Below are positions 1-7,992 of a stretch of 35,338 nucleotides of DNA, piece by piece. Under the pieces are notes generated by a model, which worked only from the letters and a program-made list of their open reading frames with translations, had not been told where the DNA came from and searched no databases. How positions within the stretch are numbered: position 1 is the first letter of the stretch; each line of letters opens with the position of its first letter. A program made the position numbers and the translations under genes. The stretch lies in assembly GCA_030526325.1 (NCBI GenBank), contig JAUNCY010000001.1, positions 58,173 through 93,510 on the forward strand, written 5' to 3'. The DNA is from Bacillota bacterium. GTDB lineage: Bacteria > Bacillota > Clostridia > Peptostreptococcales > Anaerovoracaceae.

Positions 1-484
1 GGTGCAGGAATTTCTGCTCCATCCCTATGCATTTCAGATATTCATAAATACGGTCTGCTCCTTCAAATCCGGTCAGATCCTCGAGAACGGGATAATCCAG
101 CGTCAGTATGGTATTCTGAGGGTCATAACCAATATCGTATCTTTGAAAAAACACCGGCATTCCTTTTGCAACAGTATCATAGAGGCATCTGTTTTCACAG
201 TATATGAAGTCCTCCATAATCCGGTTATACATTTTCAGGGCCTCTTCGGTCTTCTTTTTCACGCAGGCAAGCCCTGCCTCATAGGCCTTCCCGGGAGATA
301 AGCTCTGAGCTGCGGGCAAAGCATTCTGCTCCCATAGCCGAATCTCACGAATACAGTATAATATCGCCTCCATCAGCTGTTCCGCTTTTTCGTAAGTAAT
401 CGATGTGCTGTCATATCCTGCATATTTTTTTGCCAGCTTTTCGAAAACCGGCATAAGCTCTTCCATAGTATAATTCACGTTCAT
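1..484 (-). CDS. DUF6179 domain protein, N-terminal part (runs off left edge)
   Basis: An open frame starts at ATG 484 and continues through base 1 without a stop, so the N-terminal 161 residues are visible and the C-terminus lies outside the window. It begins MNVNYTMEELMPVFEKLAKK and is soluble and mostly helical, with no signal peptide or membrane segment. Its start is 18 bases after the stop of the DUF6323 gene, so the two are probably cotranscribed. I recognise the pair as the DUF6179/DUF6323 neighbours common in Clostridia; the assignment rests mainly on this pairing. The function is unknown. The gene is interrupted only by the window edge, and I see no frameshift in the visible part. 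Confidence 0.7.
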   Translation of the reverse strand, partial: MNVNYTMEELMPVFEKLAKKYAGYDSTSITYEKAEQLMEAILYCIREIRLWEQNALPAAQSLSPGKAYEAGLACVKKKTEEALKMYNRIMEDFIYCENRCLYDTVAKGMPVFFQRYDIGYDPQNTILTLDYPVLEDLTGFEGADRIYEYLKCIGMEQKFLH

Positions 485-502
485 TCACTCACCTTAATCC
501 CT

Positions 503-1015
503 TTATGGCATCTCCCGTTCTTCGATGAAGTCATCATAATCCGCAGCAAATTTACGATACTCTCCCCTGCCGCCGCTGATCTTATACCCGTCATATCCTG
601 CTCTTACAGCTTCTGCAAAATCCGCCAGACAGGTGTTTTCCAGAAAATCCAGGTCGCCTCTGCATACATATTCAAAAAACTCTTTCATAACGCACAAAAG
701 CTCTTCGTCCGAAATATTGTCAAGCATTTCGTTTTTGTAAATGTAGAAAATCTCCTGCAGCCTCACTATGGTTTCTGCATAGCACTGCTGATCGATATAT
801 GCCGAATCGCAGAATTCATAAATTATCCTGGGAGCAATACCTTCACCCAGTTCTATTCTTCTGTGTTCCTTCAGTGTGTTTTTTTCCTCTTCGGCAATCA
901 TAAGAGCATCCTGAGGGCTTAACACCAGGCCGAACCTGCCGGAGGTTTTGTTTGTCGCCGCCAGAATTTCCAGTTTTTTATCCTGCTTCATTATATACAT
1001 TAATTCCGTATTCAA
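503..1015 (-). CDS. DUF6323 family protein
   Basis: This 170-residue soluble protein of unknown function ends with an acidic, aromatic-rich region (LADFAEAVRAGYDGYKISGG around residues 129-148) that I associate with DUF6323. No transmembrane segments or known catalytic motifs are visible. The start is taken at TTG 1015 because a G-rich ribosome binding site (GGGGGG) lies 7 bases upstream; ATG codons at 1000 and 991 are alternatives. The stop is 18 bases before the DUF6179 start, so the two form a likely operon. An inverted repeat overlaps the promoter and the ribosome binding site. I cannot give a biochemical role. Confidence 0.75.
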   Translation of the reverse strand: MNTELMYIMKQDKKLEILAATNKTSGRFGLVLSPQDALMIAEEEKNTLKEHRRIELGEGIAPRIIYEFCDSAYIDQQCYAETIVRLQEIFYIYKNEMLDNISDEELLCVMKEFFEYVCRGDLDFLENTCLADFAEAVRAGYDGYKISGGRGEYRKFAADYDDFIEEREMP

Positions 1016-1017
1016 AT

Positions 1018-1050
1018 ATAATCCCCCCTTATACTGAGGGGATTATTATA
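1018..1050 (-). promoter_or_regulatory. Extended -10 promoter with overlapping inverted repeat, upstream of the DUF6323 gene
   Basis: On the minus strand TGCTATAAT gives an extended -10 (TATAAT at 1050-1045). A 9-bp inverted repeat (ATAATCCCC / GGGGATTAT, arms 1046-1038 and 1026-1018) overlaps the -10, the expected start point and the G-rich ribosome binding site. It could be a repressor operator. It is less likely an RNA hairpin, because transcription should start inside the upstream arm. Confidence 0.45.
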
Positions 1051-1129
1051 GCATCGGCATAATACTGCTTCCAGTCTTGATTTTTTGCCCGATTTATGGT
1101 AATATAACAGTAGAAAATTTCAAAAAAAC

Positions 1130-1164
1130 TTAAAAACCTGCCTGATTTTTACCTCAGTCAGGTT
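1130..1164 (-). terminator. Intrinsic terminator of the HTH-receiver gene
   Basis: An 11-bp stem with one mismatch (arms 1164-1154 and 1145-1135, loop about 8) is followed on the minus strand by TTTTT. It lies 67 bases after the stop at 1232. The opposite strand also has a T-run, so it may act in both directions. Confidence 0.65.
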
Positions 1165-1231
1165 TTTTGTTTCAATTTAGTATTTTTATCAGTTTGCATA
1201 GTATCCTCAGAATTCCGCCTCTGTTGTCCCG

Positions 1232-2113
1232 TTAAAGGAATTTGGCCATACATCTGACAAGTCTGTCCGAATTTATCGGCTTTACAAGAAAATCATCCAT
1301 TCCCGCAGCCTTGGCTCTTTCACGATTTTCTATAAACGCATTTGCCGTAAGTGCAACTATAGGAATGTTGGCACGGATTCTGTTCTTAAGCTTTCTAATC
1401 CTTATCGCCGCCTCGTAACCGTCCATTACAGGCATCTCAATATCCATAAGAATACAGTGATAGTATCCCGGTTCTTTTTCCCTGACCGCTTCAACAGCCT
1501 CGTATCCGTTTGAAGCCTCATCTGCTTCAAACTTGTGGTATATGAGGAGTTCTTTCATTACCTCCCGGTTGATTTCATTGTCGTCAACCACAAGAACTCT
1601 CATTCCTTCGGGAATTTCGGGATTTTCCTCTTTTATATCATCCTGCTCCGGTCTTATACTTTCTCCGAGAGCATATCCTATGCTGAGGTCAATGTTAGAA
1701 AGAACTCTCTGTATCTTACCAAGATATTCCTCCGCGCTGTATCCGTCTCTTCTTCCCAGTTCGGCATATCCCGCCACGCTGCTCAGTTCCGTTCGCAGCT
1801 CCTTCAAAGATTTTTTGTGATATTCCGCTGATTTTTTCGCCGCCTCGAGCTCCGTTTCAATCATGTCGGCTCTCTCCAGAAGGGTTTCGTAAATATTTTT
1901 AGAACTTTGAATATTTCCGCCCGGATAGCGGATTTCAAACTCTATGGTAACACCGAGCACATCAAGACACCTTTGAAGCTCTTCAAAAGTCATGCTTTCC
2001 CTTGCAAGCTTTCTGTACAATGAAGAAGGAAGGATGCCCATTTTCTTTGCAAGTTCAGCCTTTGTAACCCCCATTTCAGCACATACATTATTAATAGTTT
2101 CTGCAGTTTTCAT
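1232..2113 (-). CDS. HTH - coiled region - response regulator receiver protein
   Basis: This 293-residue cytoplasmic protein has an N-terminal XRE-like helix-turn-helix (about residues 1-60, with VTKAELAKKMGILPSSLYRK), a helical, probably coiled-coil linker (about 70-150), and a C-terminal CheY-like receiver (172-293). The receiver keeps its key residues: acidic pair D177/D178, phospho-acceptor D224 in LMDIEMPVMDGYEA, T256 and K278. Most response regulators have the receiver first, so this order is unusual. The gene follows the hybrid sensor kinase, whose own receiver is similar, and the two probably act in one pathway. It has its own promoter at 2156-2184 and a terminator at 1130-1164. The ribosome binding site is weak (AGG, 6 bases upstream). 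The DNA target is unknown. Confidence 0.8.
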   Translation of the reverse strand: MKTAETINNVCAEMGVTKAELAKKMGILPSSLYRKLARESMTFEELQRCLDVLGVTIEFEIRYPGGNIQSSKNIYETLLERADMIETELEAAKKSAEYHKKSLKELRTELSSVAGYAELGRRDGYSAEEYLGKIQRVLSNIDLSIGYALGESIRPEQDDIKEENPEIPEGMRVLVVDDNEINREVMKELLIYHKFEADEASNGYEAVEAVREKEPGYYHCILMDIEMPVMDGYEAAIRIRKLKNRIRANIPIVALTANAFIENRERAKAAGMDDFLVKPINSDRLVRCMAKFL

Positions 2114-2155
2114 ATTAACCTGCTGCCCCTCTCCGTATCATGTTCCATTTTTGAA

Positions 2156-2184
2156 AGTATAACATTTATGACATATTATTGCAA
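2156..2184 (-). promoter_or_regulatory. Sigma-A-type promoter of the HTH-receiver gene
   Basis: Minus-strand TTGCAA (2184-2179), a 17-base spacer and TATACT (2161-2156) lie about 45 bases upstream of the start at 2113. Confidence 0.65.
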
Positions 2185-2254
2185 TAGGCTTTACGACACA
2201 TTTTGTCTTTCTGCAGTGAATTGAGCATCTTCAGCAAATCAGCTGTATGAGTAT

Positions 2255-5119
2255 TTACTTCAGAAACTCTCTTAGCGTTTCGGTCAGCTTCGAAATCTCT
2301 ATAGGCTTAGTCAAATGTCTGTCCATTCCTGCTGCAAGCGCATTCTTTTTGTCCTCATCAAAAGCATTTGCTGTCATAGCAATAATAGGTATTTCTGACT
2401 TTTCCGGGTCTTTCATTTCACGGATTTTCCTTGAAGCTTCATATCCGTTCATGTTCGGCATCTGAACATCCATCAAAATCAGATCATAATAGCCTGCCTC
2501 TCTTCGCTCAAGCATATCAACGCATTCGGCACCGTCTTTCGCGTGCTCAACCTCAGCGCCGAAATCCTCAAGAATCGCCTCGGCAATTTCTGCATTAAGT
2601 TCATTGTCCTCCGCCAGGAGAATCCTCCTGCCGGTAAAATCAGGATTGTCAGCAGTCTGCCCTGAATTATCCGCCTTTAAATATATTTCCGGGTTGTCCA
2701 CGATGCGATGCATCAGCCTTACGGTGAACCGGCTTCCTTTTCCCGGTTTGCTTTCAACTTCTACAGTACCGTTCATCAGGTCAATCAGCCGTTTTACTAT
2801 TGCCATTCCCAGTCCGGTGCCGGCAATCCGGCTCTCTGTGGTGTTTCGCTCTCTTGCAAAGGACTCAAAGATAACCTTTTGAAATTCCGGGCTGATGCCG
2901 ATTCCCGTGTCTTCTACAACGTACTGATAAGCTGCATAGCCTTCTTTTCCGCTAGGTATTTCGTCCAGAGTAATGTGAATACTGCCTCCTTCCGGAGTAT
3001 ATTTAACAGCATTTGACACCAGGTTCATTATTATCTCCCTTATTTTATGAGCATCCGCGTAAACATATCTGTGCTGTATATTGTATTCTTCCGAAACAGT
3101 AAGCCTCTTTTTCATTATTTCCGGCTCAAGAATTCTGATTACAGAGAATTTCTCATTCTTCACATCCATGAAGCCTTCATTGATTTCTTCTTTTCCGCTG
3201 TCGATTCTGGCAACCTCAAGCATATTGTTTATCAAAGTCAGCAAATATTCCCCGGACTCCTGAACCTTCTTAAGTTCCTGCTTCAGAGCTCCCGGATTAT
3301 CAAGATTATTTTCCATCAGGCCGGTGAACCCCAGAATAGCATTCATAGGAGTACGGATATCGTGCGACATATCAAACAGAAATGAAGTTTTTGCCGCATT
3401 TGCCGCATCTGCCTTCCTTCTCAGTTCTTCAAGTTCCGAGTTAAGGGCATTAACCTTCCTTATATTAGCTTCTTTTTCACGAACCTGCGCAGCTTTTCTG
3501 TTCAGACTGATAACCAGCAGCAGAATGATGGCTCCTACTGTCAAAATCAGTGCCGGGAGGAGAATACTGATATTATCCGTGAAAAAGTCTTTCATGCTGT
3601 ACTCATAAAAGCTTTCCATATATTTATATGAGCTTTCCATTCCAAAGGAAGCGCCTATTATTCTGAGACCACGGTTGAGAATCAGTATCAGTGCAGTATC
3701 TTTCTCATTAACACCGAAGCATCTGCTGTCATCTCCCTCCAGCTGAATGAATGACAGACTTTTGTACTCAGAATTTCTCGTAACAAGTTCCGTACGAAGG
3801 GTATTTAATATTGTTCCGTCCGCTCTTCCCGCCAGTACAGCCTTTAAGCACTCATCAATAGAATCGCAGAATATCATTTCGATTTCGGGGAAATGCTTTC
3901 GGCAGTAGGCTATCTGCATCTGGTTGTTTTCATTAACTGCAATTTTTTTAATCCGGTTCTTATCATAGGTTCCTTTATATACAAATGATTCGCTGCCCCG
4001 GACCACCGGTGAAGATGCATCAAGATTATTCTGCTCCAGTTCCCACAGATTTCCGTAAACAGGAAATATCAGATCCGCTTTTCCGCTTTGAAGAGCTTCT
4101 GCCATCTGATTAAAGCTTTTATACGGTACATATTCGATTGAAATACGATTTTCCAGCCTCAGCGATTCCAGAATCGCATTCAGCGTATCCGTCATAAGTC
4201 CTGTAGGATTTCCGTTTTTATCCGAAGACGAATAAGGAAGGTAATTGTCCAGATATCCGACGGTAATCTCCGGGTGTTCAGATACCCATTTTTCCTCCTC
4301 ATCGGTCAGGGTTTTGTTTATTAGAGTGGTTCCGTAGTTGACATACTGCAGATTCTGCAGTATGAACGGGTCTATCGCTAAGATTATATTCAGGGATTCA
4401 TTAAGTTCTTCCAACAGATTGGGGTTGTCCCTGCTCACTGCAAGATAAAACGGTTCTTCTCCGAGTTTTGCCGCAATTTCAATTCCTTCTAAACGCAAAA
4501 CGTTATTAATTGTCTGTGCCATAAGATCGATTTCTCCCCGCTCAAAGGCAACTTCCTGTTCCTCAAAGCAGTCAAAATATACAATTTCCAGATTTACATT
4601 CTTCTCCTTCATCCATTCCAGAGTAAAATTCGAAATCTGATTGTCCCGGATTACTCCGGCCTTTTTCCCCGAGAAAGTGGAAAGCTGTGAAGAAGAGATG
4701 GAATTATCTCCGTTCCGTTTGTACAGATAATACTGATCCGTTCCCATAGCCGAATCCGGAAACAGCATGGTATCCATACGTTCTTCTGTCATGGAAACTC
4801 CGCCCAGACAGTCAATTTCGCCGTTCTGAAGCATATGAAAAAGCTCTGTCCAGCTTCCGTATACGTATTCATACTTCCAGCTTGTATAATCCGCCACCTT
4901 TTGAAGATAGTCATAACAGTATCCGCTTTTAATTTCGTCGTCCGAAGTGCCTTCCTGGAACATATCGCTCTGATACCAGCCGACCCTCACAATGGTATTG
5001 TCTTTGGTCTCCTGATTTGCATACACTTCCGGCACGCAGAAAACTCCGAATACCAGAATAATTCCCAAAACCAAAGTCATCACTTTTATATATTTATTTG
5101 CAGTGCCTGTTTTCTTCAT
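2255..5119 (-). CDS. Hybrid sensor histidine kinase with two SBP_bac_3 sensor domains
   Basis: This 954-residue EvgS/BvgS-like hybrid kinase has an N-terminal signal/anchor segment (about 11-34) and two tandem extracellular substrate-binding-protein family 3 domains (about 42-265 and 280-495). A transmembrane helix (about 517-540) and a short coiled linker lead to the DHp domain, with H586 in DMSHDIRTPMNAILGF. The ATPase domain has an N-box with N699/N703, DTGIG at 737-741 and GTGLGM at 767-772. The C-terminal receiver (832-954) has D884, T916 and K938. All catalytic residues are present. Such sensors bind small solutes such as amino acids directly, but the ligand cannot be told. ATG 5119 is preceded by AAGGAG, and a TATAAT lies at 5144-5139. 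The next gene is an HTH-receiver protein, the probable output partner. Confidence 0.92.
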   Translation of the reverse strand: MKKTGTANKYIKVMTLVLGIILVFGVFCVPEVYANQETKDNTIVRVGWYQSDMFQEGTSDDEIKSGYCYDYLQKVADYTSWKYEYVYGSWTELFHMLQNGEIDCLGGVSMTEERMDTMLFPDSAMGTDQYYLYKRNGDNSISSSQLSTFSGKKAGVIRDNQISNFTLEWMKEKNVNLEIVYFDCFEEQEVAFERGEIDLMAQTINNVLRLEGIEIAAKLGEEPFYLAVSRDNPNLLEELNESLNIILAIDPFILQNLQYVNYGTTLINKTLTDEEEKWVSEHPEITVGYLDNYLPYSSSDKNGNPTGLMTDTLNAILESLRLENRISIEYVPYKSFNQMAEALQSGKADLIFPVYGNLWELEQNNLDASSPVVRGSESFVYKGTYDKNRIKKIAVNENNQMQIAYCRKHFPEIEMIFCDSIDECLKAVLAGRADGTILNTLRTELVTRNSEYKSLSFIQLEGDDSRCFGVNEKDTALILILNRGLRIIGASFGMESSYKYMESFYEYSMKDFFTDNISILLPALILTVGAIILLLVISLNRKAAQVREKEANIRKVNALNSELEELRRKADAANAAKTSFLFDMSHDIRTPMNAILGFTGLMENNLDNPGALKQELKKVQESGEYLLTLINNMLEVARIDSGKEEINEGFMDVKNEKFSVIRILEPEIMKKRLTVSEEYNIQHRYVYADAHKIREIIMNLVSNAVKYTPEGGSIHITLDEIPSGKEGYAAYQYVVEDTGIGISPEFQKVIFESFARERNTTESRIAGTGLGMAIVKRLIDLMNGTVEVESKPGKGSRFTVRLMHRIVDNPEIYLKADNSGQTADNPDFTGRRILLAEDNELNAEIAEAILEDFGAEVEHAKDGAECVDMLERREAGYYDLILMDVQMPNMNGYEASRKIREMKDPEKSEIPIIAMTANAFDEDKKNALAAGMDRHLTKPIEISKLTETLREFLK

Positions 5120-5246
5120 TATTTTTCTCCTTTTGGGAATTATATCATATATTCTTATAAAATTACATATTTCTCCATTTTAATGTAAATCTTTAATGAT
5201 CGTATTTCTATCCTTGTATCCCCGCTGCCGCTGCCCATCTGGGAAC

Positions 5247-5273
5247 AAAAAAGGACTGACGAAGTGTCAGCCC
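5247..5273 (-). terminator. Intrinsic terminator of the 83-residue gene
   Basis: An 8-bp stem (GGGCTGAC / GTCAGTCC, one G-T pair; arms 5273-5266 and 5260-5253, loop ACTTC) is followed by TTTTTT (5252-5247). It starts 6 bases after the stop of the small gene. Confidence 0.85.
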
Positions 5274-5279
5274 GTAAAT

Positions 5280-5531
5280 TTAACAAGCGATATATCCCTT
5301 TTGAATGCAGCTTCCTCTTTGAATACAGCCGCCGTCGTATTTGTCATGCTTCCTGAAGAAGCCTGCCAGCAGCTTTTCAAGTGTTATCGGAGCAAAAACG
5401 CTTTCTTCTTCAAGATATACTCTTCCGGAGTTCTCATCTATATAGCTGTCCGTAACATACACCGCCGTCATTTTAACTTTGATTGTATCTTCGGTTTGTT
5501 TCCATTCCATGTCTATAACGACGTAGTTCAT
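5280..5531 (-). CDS. Small protein with Cys-containing C-terminal tail, function unknown
   Basis: This 83-residue protein begins MNYVVIDMEWKQ and ends GGCIQRGSCIQKGYIAC, with three Cys in the last 16 residues and an imperfect CIQ(R/K)G repeat. The gene is well delimited: AGGAGG lies 6 bases before ATG 5531, and a strong terminator follows the stop. The first twelve residues resemble the start of DEDDh 3'-5' exonucleases (KapD-like, 'MNYIVFDLEWNQ'), but nothing beyond them does, and the protein is far too short for that family. It may be a remnant or a small protein of its own. It could also be a metal-binding tail or a peptide precursor, but no modification enzyme is adjacent. I do not recognise it. 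It lies next to the element-like stretch downstream of guaA and may be acquired DNA. Confidence 0.6.
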   Translation of the reverse strand: MNYVVIDMEWKQTEDTIKVKMTAVYVTDSYIDENSGRVYLEEESVFAPITLEKLLAGFFRKHDKYDGGCIQRGSCIQKGYIAC

Positions 5532-5736
5532 TTCGTTCCTCCTAATTCAATTCTTTTGTTGTGTCAATCATACTGCTGATCTGCAACAGGAAAAATGACA
5601 GTATCTTAAAAATCTGACATGCTATTTTGATTATGATTACAAAATAACAAATCGGACACTGCTGCTAACCAGCCTTGCTGAACAAGTATAATACCCATTA
5701 TCAAATTACTCCCGCTTTGCTTCGGTCAGGTCATAT

Positions 5737-5779
5737 AAAAGAGCAGTGACCACATTATATAATGTATCTGTCACTGCTC
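5737..5779 (-). terminator. Long hairpin downstream of guaA, probable terminator
   Basis: Perfect 10-bp arms GAGCAGTGAC / GTCACTGCTC (5779-5770 and 5750-5741) enclose a 14-base palindrome (ACATTATATAATGT, 5752-5765). On the minus strand TTTTAT follows. It is 104 bases after the guaA stop and is the only strong terminator candidate for guaA. Confidence 0.55.
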
Positions 5780-5793
5780 ATATTGAACTTGAT

Positions 5794-5815
5794 TTTTAGA
5801 ATCATTTTAGAATCA
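5794..5815. repeat. Tandem 11-bp direct repeat near the guaA 3' end
   Basis: TTTTAGAATCA occurs twice with no gap (5794-5804 and 5805-5815). The repeat is exact. Similar paired repeats serve as integrase arm-binding sites near attachment sites; that role is an inference here. Confidence 0.7.
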
Positions 5816-5882
5816 CCGCAATCCGGTGAATCGTCAAAACCCAGTCATTTCAAGGGTTCAAAAGGGCATAACCCCCTCGGTG

Positions 5883-7175
5883 TTACTCGAATTCTATAGT
5901 TGCCGGCGGTTTCGGCGACATATCGTAGCAGACTCTGTTTACATTATCAACCTCTGCCAGGATTCTGTCGGTGATTTTCTGAAGCACATCCCAGTCTATT
6001 CTTTCTATGGTTGCACTCATAGCGTCGATTGTGTTTATTGCTCTGATGATTACCATATACTCAAAGCTTCTTGCGTGGTTCTTCAGACCTACAGATTTGA
6101 AATCAGGGACAACTGTAAAATACTGCCATACTTTTTTGTTGAGGCCCGCTTTTTCAAACTCTTCCCTGAGGATTGCGTCAGATTCTCTCACTGCTTCAAG
6201 TCTGTCTCTGGTTATAGCACCAAGGCATCTTACACCGAGACCCGGTCCCGGGAACGGCTGACGGTATACCATGGATTCCGGAAGACCCAGTTCCACTCCG
6301 CAGGCTCTCACCTCATCTTTAAACAGCTGTTTAAGAGGTTCTACCAGTTCAAACTTGAGATCCTCAGGAAGACCGCCCACGTTATGATGAGATTTTACCA
6401 TTTTCGCAGTTTTCGTTCCGCTCTCAATGATATCCGGATAAATTGTACCCTGACCCAGGAAATCGATGCCTTCAAGTTTCCTTGCTTCTTCCTCGAAAAC
6501 TCTGATAAATTCGCTTCCTATTATCTTACGCTTCTGTTCCGGATCCGAAACACCTTCCAGCTTACCGAGGAATCTTTCCACGGCATCTACGTAAATGAGA
6601 TTAGCATTCAGCTGATTCTTGAACACTTCGATAACGCTTTCGGATTCGTTTTTACGCATAAGTCCATGGTTCACATGAACACATACCAGCTGTTTGCCGA
6701 TAGCCTTAATAAGCAGCGCCGCCACAACGGAAGAATCAACGCCGCCGGACAGAGCCAGAAGAACCTTTCTGTCACCGACCTGGTTTCTGATCATCTGAAC
6801 CTGGTCTTCTATGAAATTCTTCATGTTCCAGTTGGCCTGAGCGCCGCATTCTTCAAAAACAAATTTTTTAAGCTCTTCATCGGACGGAATAGCTTTATAC
6901 TGCTTTTCACATTTTGCAGTAGGATGATCAACTGAAATCACAGGGAAGCCGCAGTCGTAAATTTCCGGTCTCACTTCTACAGCTGCTCCGTCAACTACTC
7001 TGTTTTCTCCTCCGTTAAGAATAATACCCTTTACATTGCTGAGGGCCTTGAGTTCATCCACGGTAATATCATGAGGATGAATTTCGCTGTATACTCCCAT
7101 ATCTCTAACAGCACGGGCAAGTACTGTATTTTCTGTGCTTCCGAGATCCAGAATCACTATCAAATCCTGTTTCAT
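5883..7175 (-). CDS. guaA: GMP synthase lacking the catalytic part of the glutaminase domain
   Basis: GuaA converts XMP to GMP using ATP and ammonia, normally taken from glutamine by an N-terminal class I amidotransferase. This protein has 430 residues instead of about 510-520. The synthetase half is intact: PP-loop SGGVDSS at 143-149, RQPFPGPGLGVR near 305-316, and dimerisation tail KPPATIEFE. The N-terminal 85 residues still follow the amidotransferase fold (KGIILNGGENRV), but the sequence passes from FPVISVDHP straight to a short linker. The nucleophile motif (GICYGMQ) and the His-Glu motif are absent, so it should depend on free ammonia. No frameshift is visible and the join is smooth, so this is a stable deletion, not a pseudogene. 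ATG 7175 has GAAGGGAG upstream and an extended -10 at 7225-7220. Confidence 0.9.
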   Translation of the reverse strand: MKQDLIVILDLGSTENTVLARAVRDMGVYSEIHPHDITVDELKALSNVKGIILNGGENRVVDGAAVEVRPEIYDCGFPVISVDHPTAKCEKQYKAIPSDEELKKFVFEECGAQANWNMKNFIEDQVQMIRNQVGDRKVLLALSGGVDSSVVAALLIKAIGKQLVCVHVNHGLMRKNESESVIEVFKNQLNANLIYVDAVERFLGKLEGVSDPEQKRKIIGSEFIRVFEEEARKLEGIDFLGQGTIYPDIIESGTKTAKMVKSHHNVGGLPEDLKFELVEPLKQLFKDEVRACGVELGLPESMVYRQPFPGPGLGVRCLGAITRDRLEAVRESDAILREEFEKAGLNKKVWQYFTVVPDFKSVGLKNHARSFEYMVIIRAINTIDAMSATIERIDWDVLQKITDRILAEVDNVNRVCYDMSPKPPATIEFE

Positions 7176-7219
7176 TGTATTCTCCCTTCAAAAATAATAA
7201 ATTCTTACCGCTTAATTTT

Positions 7220-7228
7220 ATTATAGCA
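7220..7228 (-). promoter_or_regulatory. Extended -10 promoter of guaA
   Basis: Minus-strand TGCTATAAT (TATAAT at 7225-7220) lies about 45 bases upstream of the guaA start. No good -35 is present, which fits an extended -10 promoter. I see no purine riboswitch. Confidence 0.5.
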
Positions 7229-7278
7229 TTGCAGTTTTATCAATAAATTTCATGCAAAAACAGAAAATGCCTCTATGC

Positions 7279-7992
7279 TCAGCCCTCCTTTCCTCCGTCA
7301 AGTCCCTTCTGTTTCATGCGTCGTGCATAATACAGTGCCGGAGTATCTATAAGACTGGTAAAAATGAAAATCACATAGCTTGAAAGCATTACCGAAATCA
7401 GGGTCGGTGCGTCGTACCATCCCGCAAAGGCCACGGTAGTGAAGATAACTGTGTTCAGGATCTGGGAAATAAGGGTTGAGCCGTTGTTTCTTATCCACAG
7501 ATACTTACTGCTGTTTCCGGTTTTTTCGGTTGTGATTTTCCACCATAAATGATACAGCCACACGTCAAACCTCTGAGAAATTACATATCCCAGGAAGCTT
7601 GCCAGCATCATCCTCGGTGTAGTTGAAAATATTGCTCTGATGTGCTCGCCTGCCCAGTCCGCCGGCGAAAGACTGTAAAGCATCCAGTACTGGGTAAACA
7701 TAACCATTGCCGCAGCCGCAAAAGCACCCAGCCACACGGCTCTGGAAGCGCTCTCCTTTCCTTCATTCTCGCTTAAAATATCTGTTACCAGATATGTAGA
7801 CGCGAACATTACATTCCCAAGGGTCTGCTCCAGCCCGAATCCCTCTATAAGAATCAGCACCTCAATATTTGCCAGAATTGTGGCTATTACGGTCATTGCA
7901 TAAAGCCCGGTTTTTCCGAATACCCTGTATGCGAAAAGCACAGCTCCGTAAATAATAATAACGGAGCCTGTCAGAAGAAGCTCGTTTCTCAT
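7279..7992 (-). CDS. yhhQ: Queuosine precursor transporter, YhhQ/VUT family
   Basis: This 237-residue integral membrane protein has about six to seven hydrophobic helices, matching the YhhQ (DUF165, VUT) family that imports queuosine precursors. Family features include the STYLVTDILSENEG segment (about 85-98), the conserved Trp/Arg-rich loop after SQRFDVWLYHLWWK, and STLISQILNT. The start overlaps the stop of the radical SAM gene by ATGA (7989-7992), so the two are translationally coupled. A preQ1-type riboswitch precedes the operon. The substrate could be queuine, queuosine or preQ1; a queuine-type substrate would best suit the lyase partner. No clear terminator follows. Confidence 0.88.
   Translation of the reverse strand: MRNELLLTGSVIIIYGAVLFAYRVFGKTGLYAMTVIATILANIEVLILIEGFGLEQTLGNVMFASTYLVTDILSENEGKESASRAVWLGAFAAAAMVMFTQYWMLYSLSPADWAGEHIRAIFSTTPRMMLASFLGYVISQRFDVWLYHLWWKITTEKTGNSSKYLWIRNNGSTLISQILNTVIFTTVAFAGWYDAPTLISVMLSSYVIFIFTSLIDTPALYYARRMKQKGLDGGKEG

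Larger units (their letters stand above)
5532..5882. other. Intergenic stretch downstream of guaA, possible remnant of an integrated element
   Basis: This 351-base stretch has no convincing gene. It holds a long hairpin (5737-5779), a tandem 11-bp repeat (5794-5815), a 6-bp hairpin TCACCG/CGGTGA (5813-5829) and AT-rich sequence. A 22-codon minus-strand frame (GTG 5774 to stop 5706, reading TDTLYNVVTALLYDLTEAKRE) looks coding-like but overlaps the hairpin. The 3' end of guaA is a known integration site for genomic islands, and paired short repeats near an attachment site are typical of integrase arm sites. I infer a decayed element end; no integrase gene is in the window. Confidence 0.4.

Noticed and set aside
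5826..6935. Long open frame on the plus strand opposite guaA
   Set aside because: It is antisense to a clear guaA gene, has no family features and no convincing ribosome binding site. It is a shadow of codon use on the other strand.
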